DNA of 64,000 nucleotides from Membranipora membranacea (lineage: Eukaryota; Bryozoa; Gymnolaemata; Cheilostomatida; Membraniporidae), in NCBI GenBank assembly GCA_914767715.1, contig OU612065.1:34102001-34166000 (forward strand), given 5' to 3'. Below the pieces are notes generated by a model. It was not told the origin of the DNA, searched no databases, and saw only the letters and a list, made by a program, of their open reading frames with translations. Of the stretch, positions 20,205-30,290 are shown one piece after another. Every line of letters begins with the position of its first letter. The first letter of the stretch is position 1. A program made the translations under genes and the position numbers.

Positions 20205-20441
20205 GTAAATAGCGCTGATCAATTAGCATGAATATTTGTTTGCGATGATTTATGTGCACTTAAATGCCAAGCATTGGACAGCTAATGACCTTTGAGACAG
20301 TTCTCAAAGTTTTGAACAAGATAAAATGCAATATAAAGGTAACGTAAATAGTTGTGAAGTCATGGCAATTTCAGATGATGTGAGGTGAATTTCTGGTAAC
20401 AAAATGAACCTATAAAGATTTAATGACCTTATATATTACAG

Positions 20442-20585
20442 CATGTGTACAATGGTTTACCTCAAGGAGCTGAATGTGAGTGGTACCTGGCGCCTGAAGA
20501 GATTACCAGACGGGATCTGTGAGATGAAGAGCTTGACAAAGTTAGATGTGTCAGACTGTAGTAGTCTACAGGAACTGCCAGAGAG
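20442..20585 (+). CDS. LRR exon 9 of tandem array (type 1), one extra codon
   Basis: 144 bases, phase 2-2. It begins MCTMVYLKELNVSGTWRLKR. The second LRR has an added serine, DVSDCSSLQEL, from a tandem AGT. It ends LPE plus AG, and the next compatible exon (28848) supplies T, giving LPES-LGSLTSL across an 8.3-kb intron. Confidence 0.85.
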
Positions 20586-21199
20586 GTAAATCAAATCAGA
20601 CGTGTTGATTCATGCCCATTTCTCTCTGTTTTTGCTGTTATTTTCGCCTTGTCAGTTAGATGTGCCAATTTATTTAATATAATATCAAATTGAGGTTGAT
20701 TTGTAAAATCCAAATGCAAGCTCTATAAAATTGATCCTCAGCAGGCTAACCATAAATACTATATCCTCTAGGGTTATGTTATTCTGCATGATAATAATAA
20801 TAATAAAGTTTTTGGCCAAACTTGATAGCTGGTAGTTTTGGAGTTGTCGGCACCTAATTCTTAAGAAAGGCGGAGCATTCTTATTTGTATGCATTTAGGG
20901 TAAGGCAATCTGCATGATATGTGAAAATCTTTGATGAAATTTCTTATCCACAGCAGAGATTGATGGTGGCCACGATTTCATTGCTCAACCAGTTTTCAAA
21001 TTGGATTATGGCTTTTGCCATTTTAGGGCGACTCTCATGATATGTACAAAATTACCCTGTTTTTGTATTTTGAAATGTAGCCTAAGATCACTCAGTCTCC
21101 CAGCAGGTACATCTTCCCTCTAAAAACAACTAAGTATGATAAACTTTGAGATAACCTTGAAGTTTCATCAAATATTAGGAGTCGGCACAAAGCTCCCTC
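20586..21199. other. Intron 5' part, no exon seen
   Basis: It starts as the type-2 array intron and then becomes unique. An aataataataataa microsatellite lies near 20790-20805. No open splice-bounded segment was found. Confidence 0.5.
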
Positions 21200-21830
21200 T
21201 GTTTTCACTAAAACTTATTTAAGGTTTTGAATGAGTAGGTCCAAAATCAGGACTGGAGTAAAGTCATAGATTCAAACAATAGTCAAAACTCCATGGAAAA
21301 CTCCATAGCTACACTTCAAGCTATCAAAAAAGCACATGAATTAGATTTTAAACAGCCTTGGATGACAACCGAATTGTACTCACTGACATAGGAACATACC
21401 CGACTTCATCGTAAGGTGATAAAGATCCCTATAACCTAGTACTCAAGAAAAATTATCAGAAATTACAAATTATGTTTTAAATTAAGAACGCTAAAAGAGA
21501 TTATTTTGCACACAAATTTGAGTTATGTTGGAACAACAAAAATTGAAAAATGAAAATATATCAGAAAAATCATCACTAAGAGCGAGACAAAAGATAGTAA
21601 TTTAATGATAAAAAGAGATGGTTCTGAGATCACTGATCCGTTAGATACTGCTGGAAAGTTTAACCAGTTTTTTGTGAGTATTGGGTCGTCACTAGCTAAT
21701 GATTTACCAGAAACTTCATGTGATCTTGAGGGCTCGGAAAATTTGATGAAATTTGTTTTTAGAGATTAAATCCGTAATTAGCAAGCAGGAGACAAAGGAA
21801 GCCAAAGGGTGCGATTTAATTAGCGCATGT
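21200..21830 (+). pseudogene. LINE fragment, linker before reverse transcriptase
   Basis: The + strand reads IKKAHELDFKQPWMTTELYS and, after frameshifts, ITDPLDTAGKFNQFFVSIGS followed by SLANDLPE. These match the segment between endonuclease and RT in CR1/L2-like elements (PW[IM]T and the FNxFFxxIGxxLA block). Several stops and frame changes make it a relic. Orientation is opposite to the other LINEs in this intron. Confidence 0.6.
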
Positions 21831-22079
21831 ACAATAAAAGAAAACTACCTGAGGTGCTCACACTCAAAACCTTTCATGCCTATTAAGCTAGTTCAGGCTT
21901 GATCAACCGATTAACTGGTTCAGACTGACACTATCAGGGAAATATCAGCAGATTTACTGACAACTTTAGTTAGCTCCAAACGATATTCCGCTATTATATA
22001 AAACTTGCAAATACTATAAATGGCGCAAAGAGATTCCCATATAAATTGTAAAACTAATAATTCATACATTACTATCAAT

Positions 22080-23131
22080 CTATTTATAAGCGGTCATATA
22101 CTCTCCAATTGTTACCAGACACCATAATAGGTTGATAGACTACAAGATGGATTACAAAGTCTGCAGGGGATGGTTTCAATAAGAGACTCAAAACATCTCT
22201 TATAGCTTCAAAATTCAGCTATTAATAGATAGACAGACATAATGTTTCCCATCATTCAGTAAGTGTTTGCATTGCTGTTTGTCCGGTTTTTTTATATCAG
22301 CAAACTTTGAAAAATAGAAATTCGAGAAGAAATTTGAAAATATCAAATTTTATTTTACATCCAAAATATATAATCCCCTTTGTTAGAACTTACCTGTCTC
22401 AAAGTTGTAGGCTGGGGATGTTACAGAGACCAGGTTATCTTTTTGTTAAGCCAATGCAGAATCACAACCCAAGGCCTGCAGGTCAGATTCACTTTCTCCC
22501 ATCTCTATCCAGGTTAATCAAGGATTTCAAGAAATTTCTTGAAATCCTTTAGTTAATAGATCACCCAATAGTGATTCCGTACATGTGCTCCATTTTGGCG
22601 CCAAACATCTCATAAAAGTTTGTCTACATTGATAAGGAAGAATTTGATGTCAGGAGTGGGACTCTCATAAACAATGCCCTATACTATCAAACAATAATTA
22701 CTGATAAATAAATTTACTAATTTTTCTCAGTAAATAGTGATTATTTTTTGAAAAACATTATAGCTGCACATTCCTCCGCTATATTTGACTCTGCGGATGG
22801 ATTTTTGAAAGCTTATTTTCTATATTTAAAAGAAAGTAAAATATGAAAAACTGTAATACAATACATTTGACTACTCATTCTTTTCCCGAGTTCAGTTTTT
22901 AGTTATATTACAATGGCTAGGCTCGATGTGATTACCATGATGTCGAAGTTATTAGGATGTAAATTTGAGCATAGCAAATTGGTAAAAGTAACTTGCCTTT
23001 TTTGTCCCTAATATTACCCCCCCACACAAGAAAACTGCTGCATGTGTAGTAACAAGTCTCTATAATGAATGCTGGACCTGAACCGCAGGCCACCTTCAAA
23101 TCAGAGGTGCTCATACTCTAAACCTTTGACA
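22080..23131. repeat. Intronic repeat unit U, copy 1 (partial)
   Basis: It shares with five later copies the blocks aagcggtcatatactctcc, tttgcattgctgtttgtccg, the minus-strand frame region near 22390-22620 and the + block from atggctaggctcgatgtgat. The minus-strand frame has a TAA here. A 35-base insertion at 22518 is private to this copy. The right edge is the cacggggttata junction where LINE A begins. Confidence 0.75.
22518..22552. mobile_element. 35-bp palindromic insertion flanked by TTAA
   Basis: The other U copies read ccaggttaatagatc without interruption. Here a near-perfect palindrome (aaggatttcaag facing cttgaaatcctt) is inserted between two TTAA tetranucleotides (22514-22517 and 22553-22556). 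A TTAA duplication is the piggyBac-type signature; the interior is gone. Confidence 0.7.
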
Positions 23132-26107
23132 CGGGGTTATATGTATGTATGTATGTCATTGTATTAATCTCATTCACTGAGAAATAAAATGTTTGTGTAA
23201 TGTGCTCTGGGTAAAAACTTATAAAATATTGCACCAAAAATAATAAAATGATATAATAAAAGACACACAATCTATTTAGTTATCTAGTAAAGAGTATACT
23301 ATTCAAAAGTCTGACACTTTCCGCCCTGTAACATTTGGCACGGATTTGAACTCTGTGTCTTATGGCAGTTTAACGACCTGATGGAAGTTGGTCAAGTATC
23401 AGTACAGGCTCGCTGGAGGTGGCAACCATTCGAAGACTTTTAGTCTTGAGTTTACTAATGTAAAGTTCTTCGAGGGGCGTAAAGCTTAGGTCACCTGAGA
23501 GATATTCAGCAGATTTTATGACAGACCTAACTTTTCTCTTTGTATCAGCTGACATGTGTTGGTATAAGACCACAAGATGGTAGCTTAGGATGGATTCGAT
23601 AAAAGACTTATAGCAGGTGTTAATCAGTTTCTCGTTAACTCCTAGATGATAGAGTTTCGATATGATATAGAGTCTTTGTCGAGCCTTCTTGGTGGTTTTG
23701 ACAGTATTAGCTGAGAAGTCAAGTTTTTTGGTGACTATGGTCCCGAGGTAGGTGAACTGATCTACTTGTTCAATCTCGCTGTTGTTATTTACGAGTGCTG
23801 GCTGCGTAGGGTCATCTCGGTAGTTGCACATGATTAGCTCTTTAGTCTTTTTGGCGTTCAGGATGAGGTCATTATCAGCACACCATTGGCTGACGGAGTC
23901 TGCAGCAGATTGAAGATCGGAGGTAGCATTAGCAGAGAGGAGCTTCATAATAACAGTATCATCGGCATACTTAACCAGTCTGATGTTTTCACTAGTTTTC
24001 GGCATGTCAACAACATACAGAGAGAAGAGGAGAGGACTGATCACGCAGCCTTGAGGGCTGCCAGTCGATGTACATATTGATGCTGAGGTATTTAGAGTCG
24101 TTTGAACACACTGTTTACGGTTGGTTAGAAAATCGAATACCCAATTAGTGATGTTTGGATGAATGTCATAGGTTTGGAGTTTTCTTATCATGGTAGCCGG
24201 GTTTATGGTGTTGAATGCGCTGGAGAAGTCTATAAAGAGTGCTCTCACACTATTCTTAGCATTTCTGTCTAGGTGTTCGGTAACAGTGTCTAATAGAGAT
24301 ATCAACGCATCTTCAGTGGATTTGTTAGGCTGATATGCGAACTGAGTGGGATCGTTAAGATTAGGGGCTAAGCGTTTCATTACTAGTTGCTCAAGACACT
24401 TCCCAACTACAGAAGTTAACGCTATTGAACGAAAATCTTTTGGTTCAACGGCACCTGCACATTTTGGTATGGGTTTGATCGTCGCCGTCTTCCATATCTG
24501 AGGCATAGTACCCTGCTGGATTGATCTATTGAATATGGTGGTCAACGGCTCAGCTAGGACCGGTGCAGCCGACTTCAGCAGTCGACCAGTGATAGTATCA
24601 GGTCCCGGACTCTTGTTGACTTTCACACCACGCAGGGTTGCGTACACTTCTTCAAAAGAAAACTCATCAAAAGGCATATCAAGTGGTGGCAAAACAGGCA
24701 TATCATAGGATTTATCAAATCTATTGAAAAAAGAATTCATAGTATCAGCATTTAGAGAGCACCGAGGCACATTATTCTTAAGTTTTAATATAGATTTCAA
24801 TTGACTCCAAGCTACTCTGCTATTACTCTGCATCTTACTCTCAATGTCAGAGGCATGTATGTGTTTAGCTTCTCTGATCGCCTTCTGGACTTGAGCTTTC
24901 AGTTCATGGTGTTCTGGTGAACCAGTGAGGTAGGCAGTGTGCTTATAGCCAATCATCCGGGTGATTCTGGCAGTCATCCATGATTTGTTGTTGGCTGGGA
25001 GTCTTATTGTTCTGGATGGAATGCAGTTTTCTATGGAGAAGTTCAGGTATTCAACAAATACATCAGTGGCAGTGTTGACATCAGTGGATGAGAGCAGTTC
25101 TGACCAGTCGGTGTCATCAAGACAACTCAGTAGCTTTTTCATGTTCTCATCACTCCACACTTGCTTGGTAACAGTTGATGGCTTGCTGGTGAGTGCTCTG
25201 TGTTTGTACGTTGGTAATAGGAACACACAGGCATGATCAGAGTTCCCTAGTTCAGGTAGCCTTGTTGATTTATATGAGTTCTTGATGTTTATATAACACT
25301 TATCCAGGATCTTGTCACCTCTAGTAGTGCATGTCACTTGCTGTTGGAAATGAGGCAGTTGTACATACGAGCTGTTGAAATCACCAAGCACTACGATGGT
25401 AGCGTTGGGATTTCCCCTCTCTAGAGTTTCTATGACGTCATGGATCTTCCTAACATCTTCCTTGACAACCCCACTAGAGGGCGCCACAAACAATGTACAA
25501 TTATACTAGTACCACAATGATACAAGGGATTTCCCTTGGTAACCAGAATGACCTTAGTCTGACTCTCATAATCTCTAATGTTCGTTCTGAGTGGGTCGAC
25601 ACAATTGAACCTTGATCGCACCACTTATCATTTATGTAAATTAATAAACCACCACCTTGATTTTTATTGGTGGTGGTCTGACTTCTGTCGCACCGAAGAG
25701 TCCAAAAGCCATCTAGAGCTACCTGAGAGTCTAAGAAAATTGTCATTGAGCCATGTTCCTGTCAAAGCAATCAGACAGCAGTTTTGAAGTTGGTTAGTTT
25801 GGAATGCTGCCTCCAGCTGATCTACTTTGTTGCGTAGTCTGTTGACATTAGACAGGAAGATGCTGGGTAAGGGAGTTCTGATCTTCCCATTACACTTACT
25901 GTCTCTTAGTTTTTGTCTTGCTCCTGATCTCTTCCCTCTTTTCTTACTCCTCAGAATTTCCGGAGATTGACACTTGACTACTTTTCTATATTTAGTGTCC
26001 CAGAGGTGCTTCTGTACAGTTTTTGTGGTTCTGCCAATATGTAGGAGAGTTCTACGATCTATCTTGAGACAGCAGGCTGATGGTAGAGTGCCTTAACTGG
26101 TATAAAA
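23132..26107 (-). mobile_element. Jockey/CR1-like LINE, copy A
   Basis: A minus-strand element whose 3' end, at the left, is a tatgtatgtatgtatg microsatellite tail. The 5' part (25750-26107) encodes a basic leader followed by the start of an endonuclease. The 3' junction with unit U is the same as in copies B and C, so all three descend from one insertion. The 5' boundary meets unit U sequence (ttcattacatattgagtttg) directly. Confidence 0.85.
23370..25746 (-). pseudogene. LINE copy A endonuclease-reverse transcriptase ORF, frameshifted
   Basis: The endonuclease starts in the frame 25746-25501 (LDGFWTLRCDRSQ, GGGLLIYINDKWC) and continues in another frame from 25493 (VVLGDFNSSYVQLPHF, then LGNSDHACVFLLP with the catalytic SDH). 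The break is one extra T near 25502 relative to copy B. RT motifs follow: FIDFSSAFNTI, GSPQGCVISPLLFSLYV, KYADDTVI and FTYLGTIV. The frame stops at LPSGR where copy B continues about 30 residues, because TAC became TAA (near 23371). An earlier frameshift at the WLND region is shared with copy B. The enzyme would nick and reverse-transcribe at the target; this copy is inactive. Confidence 0.9.
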
Positions 26108-28058
26108 TTCATTACATATTGAGTTTGAGTCGCTTTAAGAACATATTGATGTGCACTGAAAGAACTTATTTTCTCTAAATAAATATATAAATAAATATAT
26201 AAATATATGTATATATATATAAATTCATTGCATGTTGAGTTTGAGAACTCTAAGAAGTTATTGATGTGTGCTGAATCTCAAGCTCTAAGCTGAAAATATT
26301 GCATTATGAGACTGGTGTGTAGAATACAATTACCAACAAGGTGACCCTCGATTGCAATTTTTTGACAAATTTTTATAGCACTGTAGGACGTAAATATTAA
26401 CTGCATGATATTGTCATAAACCAACTTTATGGCAGGATATTAAGGATTTGTCTTAAGTGCTGTTGGTCAGAGTTTTGGGTATACCAATTCGCCAGATCTG
26501 CGAGAGATAGAATTTACAATACAAGTATGGAATTTGTTGAATCCTACTGATATGCAAATTATGCCTGGAATCGTCAATATGATATAAGTATTTAGATTAA
26601 TTCCTTTTTAGGGCAGTTGTGTGCAATATAAACATATAGGAATGGAAAGTGATATACCTACTCAAGAATATTATGAAGATCATCTTTAGGGTCATATCCC
26701 CTTGTAAAAATCACTGACCCAGCTTTGTTGCCAGTATTATAGGAGTTGCTTGCATCGATGTGTTTGTATACGCTGTTTGTCAGGTTTTTGGCTAAGCCAA
26801 CCGCAAGGAATATTTATAATAGAAAAGGCAATTGAAAATATCGTAGCCTATAGACCGTTGGTGTGCAGTCTTTGTATTGAACCTGTGGCCAAACATCTCT
26901 GGGCATCACTGCCAAGAAAATTTATGTTGTTAGGTAGGAATTAATGAGCTATTTTTTAGTTAGCTGCAAACGATATTCCGCTAATAAATAAAACTTGCAG
27001 ATACTATAAATGGCAAAAAGATTTTCCCATATAAATTGTAAAACTAATAATTCATACATTACTATCAATCTATTTATAAGCGGTCATATACTCTCCAAAT
27101 ATTGCCAGACACCAAACTCCAGGGGATGGTTTCAATAAGCGACTCAAACATCTCTTATAGCTTCAAAACTCAGCAATAAATAGATAGACAGACATAATGT
27201 TTCCCATCATTCAGTAAGTGTTTGCATTGCTGTTTGTCCGGTTATTTTATATCAGCAAGCTTTGAAAAATAGATATTAGAGAAGAAATTTGAGAATATCA
27301 AATTTTATTTTACATCCAAAATATATAATCCCCTTTGTTAAAACTTACCTGTTCCCAAGTTGTAGGCTGGGCATGTTACAGAGAGCAGGTTATCTTTCTG
27401 TTTAGCCAATGCAGAATGACAACCCAAGGCCTGCAGGTCAGATCCACTTTCTCCCATCTCTATCCAGGTTAATAGATCACCCACTAGTGATTCCGTACAT
27501 GTGCTCCATTTTGGTGCCAAACATCTCATAAAAGTTTGTTTACATTGATATGGAAGAATTTGATGTCAGGAGTGGGACTCTCATAAACAATGCCCTATAC
27601 TATCAAACAATAATTACTGATAAATAAATTTACTAATTTTTCTCAGTAAATAGCGAGTATTTTTTGAAAAACATTATAGCTGCACATTCCTCAGCTATAT
27701 TTTACTCTGCGGATGGATTTTTGAAAGCTTATTTTCTATATTTAAAAGAAAGTAAAATATGAAAAACTGTAGTAATACAATACATTTGACTACTCATTCT
27801 TTTCCCGAGTTCAGTTTTTAGTTATATTACAATGGCTAGGCTCGATGTGATTACCATGATGTCAAAATTATTAGGATGTAAATTTGAGCATAGCAAATTA
27901 GTAAAAGTAACTTGCATTTTTTGTCCCTAATATTACCCCCCACACAAGAAAACTGCTGCATGTGTAGTAACAAGTCTCTATAATGAATGCTGGACCTGAA
28001 CCGCAGGCCACCTTCAAATCAGAGGTGCTCATACTCTAAACCTTTGACACGGGGTTAT
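26108..28058. repeat. Intronic repeat unit U, copy 2
   Basis: Starts ttcattacatattgagtttg, contains an ataaatatataaa microsatellite (26175-26222), and ends at the cacggggttata junction. Unlike copies 1, 3 and 4, no Jockey-like LINE follows; LINE-2 sequence begins at once. Confidence 0.8.
27350..27540 (-). other. Exon-like minus-strand frame in unit U copy 2
   Basis: The minus strand opens with ATG (MRCLAPKWSTCTESLVGDLL) and runs about 60 codons to a consensus-like donor after TTGGGAACAG, with gtaagt on that strand. No following exon was recognised. Copies 3 and 4 keep the same open frame; copies 1, 5 and 6 have TAA in it. It could be a first exon of an antisense transcript or a transposon relic. 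Confidence 0.3.
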
Positions 28059-28059
28059 A

Positions 28060-28720
28060 GGCTTAAACTTGTTTTTTTTTAAATGTTTTACAAAATTAGC
28101 CGTCAAGAAAAACCTAAAAAAGGGAAAAAATCAATCAAGATGGCAAAAAAATAATCAGAACATCAACATTTGAATAATTTATAATTTAGTATTGAACATA
28201 AATTAAATGGTATATTGTTAAAAGTAGATGCTATCATATTAACTAAGAAGTTATTTGAAGTTAAGTCTAGCTTGAACATGTCTCTCATATTAAAAATGCG
28301 CGAAAAATTAGAATTTTCTAACATAAATGGTGGACATGTCTTGTTTATCAATTGATGTCCAGTTATGCTAATAAAATATATGTTGAGCACTGGTAGATGT
28401 AGAAGGTGTAACGACCCTGATAATTCTTTTGACGGTACCAGGTGATTAGGAATGATTTGTATATTACATATCAACCTGAATGCTTTTTTCTGGAGTAAAA
28501 ATAAGTTATCTCGTATATAGTAACTTTGGATACCACTTATGATGTGGCAAAAAATTAAATGATGGTAAAGTATAAAAGATGTTTTGTTGTCAAAAAAGGC
28601 CTACAAAGTTTTAATTGCCTTTGCTACCTTTTTACTGACACAGGAAACATGGTCATGCCATGTTAGCCTGTCATTCAATTATTAATCCTAACAGTTTTCG
28701 TTCAGGCTTTATCAACAGAC
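28060..28720 (-). pseudogene. LINE-2 C-terminal fragment, copy a
   Basis: The minus strand reads LTWHDHVSCVSKKVAKAI, then LFLLQKKAFRLICNIQIIPN, GSLHLLHLPVLNIYFI and ends KLFKC. This is the thumb and C-terminal region of a CR1/L2-like RT (LTWxDHV, LQKKAxR). The catalytic core is missing and one stop interrupts it. The family differs from the Jockey-like LINE A/B/C. Confidence 0.7.
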
Positions 28721-28847
28721 TAACTGGTTCAGACTGACATTATTAGGGGAATATCAACTGATTCTCTGACTATGTCCATAATAAATACTGTAAAAAAATA
28801 CATTTACCTAATCCTATCAAAACACTATTATGTGTTCTCTGTTATAG

Positions 28848-28988
28848 TCTAGGATCACTCACCAGCCTAGAGGTGCTGAGGTTAGATGGTAATGAATCAC
28901 TGACAGAGTTACCAGATGAGATCGGGGGATTGAAGAGTCTACGGACATTAAATGTATCAGAGTGTGGCCTCACCAGTCTGCCAAGCAG
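28848..28988 (+). CDS. LRR exon 10 (type 2)
   Basis: 141 bases, phase 2-2, starting T and ending AG. It reads LGSLTSLEVLRLDGNESLTE, then LPDEIGGLKSLRTL and NVSECGLTSLPS: two LRRs with LPDEIGGL as the loop. The acceptor is tgtgttctctgttatag and the donor gtaaat, followed by a (ta)n run. Confidence 0.85.
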
Positions 28989-29019
28989 GTAAATATGATA
29001 TATATATATATATATATAG

Positions 29020-29340
29020 AGGGAAACTATCAATTGCCACATGTATATCATGATAACACTCATTTTAAAAAATATGGAAAAATTTTGGAAATCAGTTTTA
29101 GGTAACATACAGAATGAATTATGACCTATCATAGGTAGGCATGTCTGCGTCACAAATTGCCATTGTAACTAATATATTTAGTAAAACTGGCAAATATTCA
29201 GATTGATGATTTTCCCACAGTGAATCCAAAACCGAAGGCACTATGACTCTCATTAAAGTTTCACCTCTGTATCCTTACTCTGTGGACATATCTTTGGCCA
29301 AGTTAGCTGACACAATCACTTTTGTGGGTTAAGGTTATGA
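29020..29340. repeat. One arm of intronic fold-back element F
   Basis: It matches the right half of the complete element at 55471-56166, ending gtggacatatctttggccaa then the terminal cacaatcac. The left arm is absent, probably lost by recombination between the arms. Confidence 0.65.
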
Positions 29341-29374
29341 TACCAGCGTTGACCGATTTAGACATTTTATATAT

Positions 29375-30060
29375 GTGATTGGATGATGTTGCGTCATTTT
29401 ATCGGAGAAATGAGGCCGAAAATGCTGTTTTTAGCAAAGTGGATGGCTGCGCTACATTGATTGCTACAAATTTCTAAACAGGTTACATTCATTCTTAGAG
29501 ACATAGTTCATCCTAATTTTAGGTGGAAAATAATATTTGATGAGCCCAAAATGGCTTTTTAAGTCACGTCATACTGCGTGTTGTTTTTTAACTTTGATGA
29601 TATAATGCTAAATTTTAAGCTACGATTTGAGACAGTTCGAATAAAATAGGGCCATATTTTTTGCTTTTTTTCCACTATATTGCTGTTTAAATGACACACA
29701 CCACAAATTTCAGCAGTATATCATTTTTTTCGAATTCTTACGAAATACCTAGATAAGAAACGCGTCGTCACAGGGAGCTAATGTTTTCGATGAGATATAG
29801 GGCCGTCATTGCGAACCTCAAAATAGAGTTTCAAGCTTTTCTAAGCAAGGTGTTTTTCGGCATTCTGTGTTGTATAATTCGAGGAAGACTAAAACATAGT
29901 GCCATATTCTGTTGGCATTTCCTGTTTTTACTATGCTTAATCAAAGCGGCTTCGTATGTGAGAAGTTTCAAAATAGATTTGTCTGGCCTGAGTGCTGGAC
30001 CTTTTGAAAGCGTGTTTGACGTTATTGATGAATGACTTAGTGGGTTAAAATTGCAAGTGT
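29375..30060. mobile_element. Palindromic element P, copy 1 (one arm)
   Basis: Starts gtgattggatgatgttgcgt and resembles 56750-57560 and 63112-63935. Only the + arm with the 84-codon frame (29781-30035) is present. The other copies have two mirror arms. A private stretch at about 29725-29840 replaces the missing arm. Confidence 0.7.
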
Positions 30061-30079
30061 TGTCTCTGTCCGAGGACTG

Positions 30080-30290
30080 AGGAATATCAGTGCCTTAAGC
30101 GCGGCCGCCGTATTTGTCGGCAAGTTGCTCTCAGTGTGCAGGCAGGCCGGAGCATACCTGGGGCGTCATGTGTCATGAGCCCAGTAGTCAGTAGACCGCA
30201 GCGGGATTCGAAGCCGGGACCTCCAACGCTTGCGCGTCAGAGGGCAGGCGCTCTAAACAACTGAGCTACCTCCTACTCCTTGTCTAGTAG
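30080..30290 (-). repeat. tRNA-derived SINE, copy 2
   Basis: The minus strand shows an A box, tagctcagttgtttagagcg (about 30250-30270), and a B box, ggcttcgaatccc (about 30208-30220). It continues into a body ending near the caagttgctctcag block. It abuts element P, as do the copies at 57.6 and 63.95 kb, so the pair has been copied together. Confidence 0.75.

Noticed and set aside
17204-20585. Separate small LRR genes, one per exon, each starting at the ATG in CATGTGTACAATGG
   Set aside because: Each ATG follows a splice acceptor in phase 2 and each segment ends at a donor; none has its own stop.
23886-25236. Plus-strand frames at 23886-24080 and 24961-25236 (and 39077-39376, 44011-44250)
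   Set aside because: Shadows of the endonuclease-reverse transcriptase frame on the minus strand.
28842-29153. 103-codon minus frame ending in LRR-exon antisense; similar ones at 34303-34566 and 55281-55547
   Set aside because: Overlaps an intact sense LRR exon and a (ta)n tract; the conservation is inherited from the exon.
30208-30270. A functional tRNA gene
   Set aside because: A and B boxes are present, but the arms do not form a proper cloverleaf and the sequence continues into a repeated SINE body. The same applies to 13316-13400 and 16965-17030.
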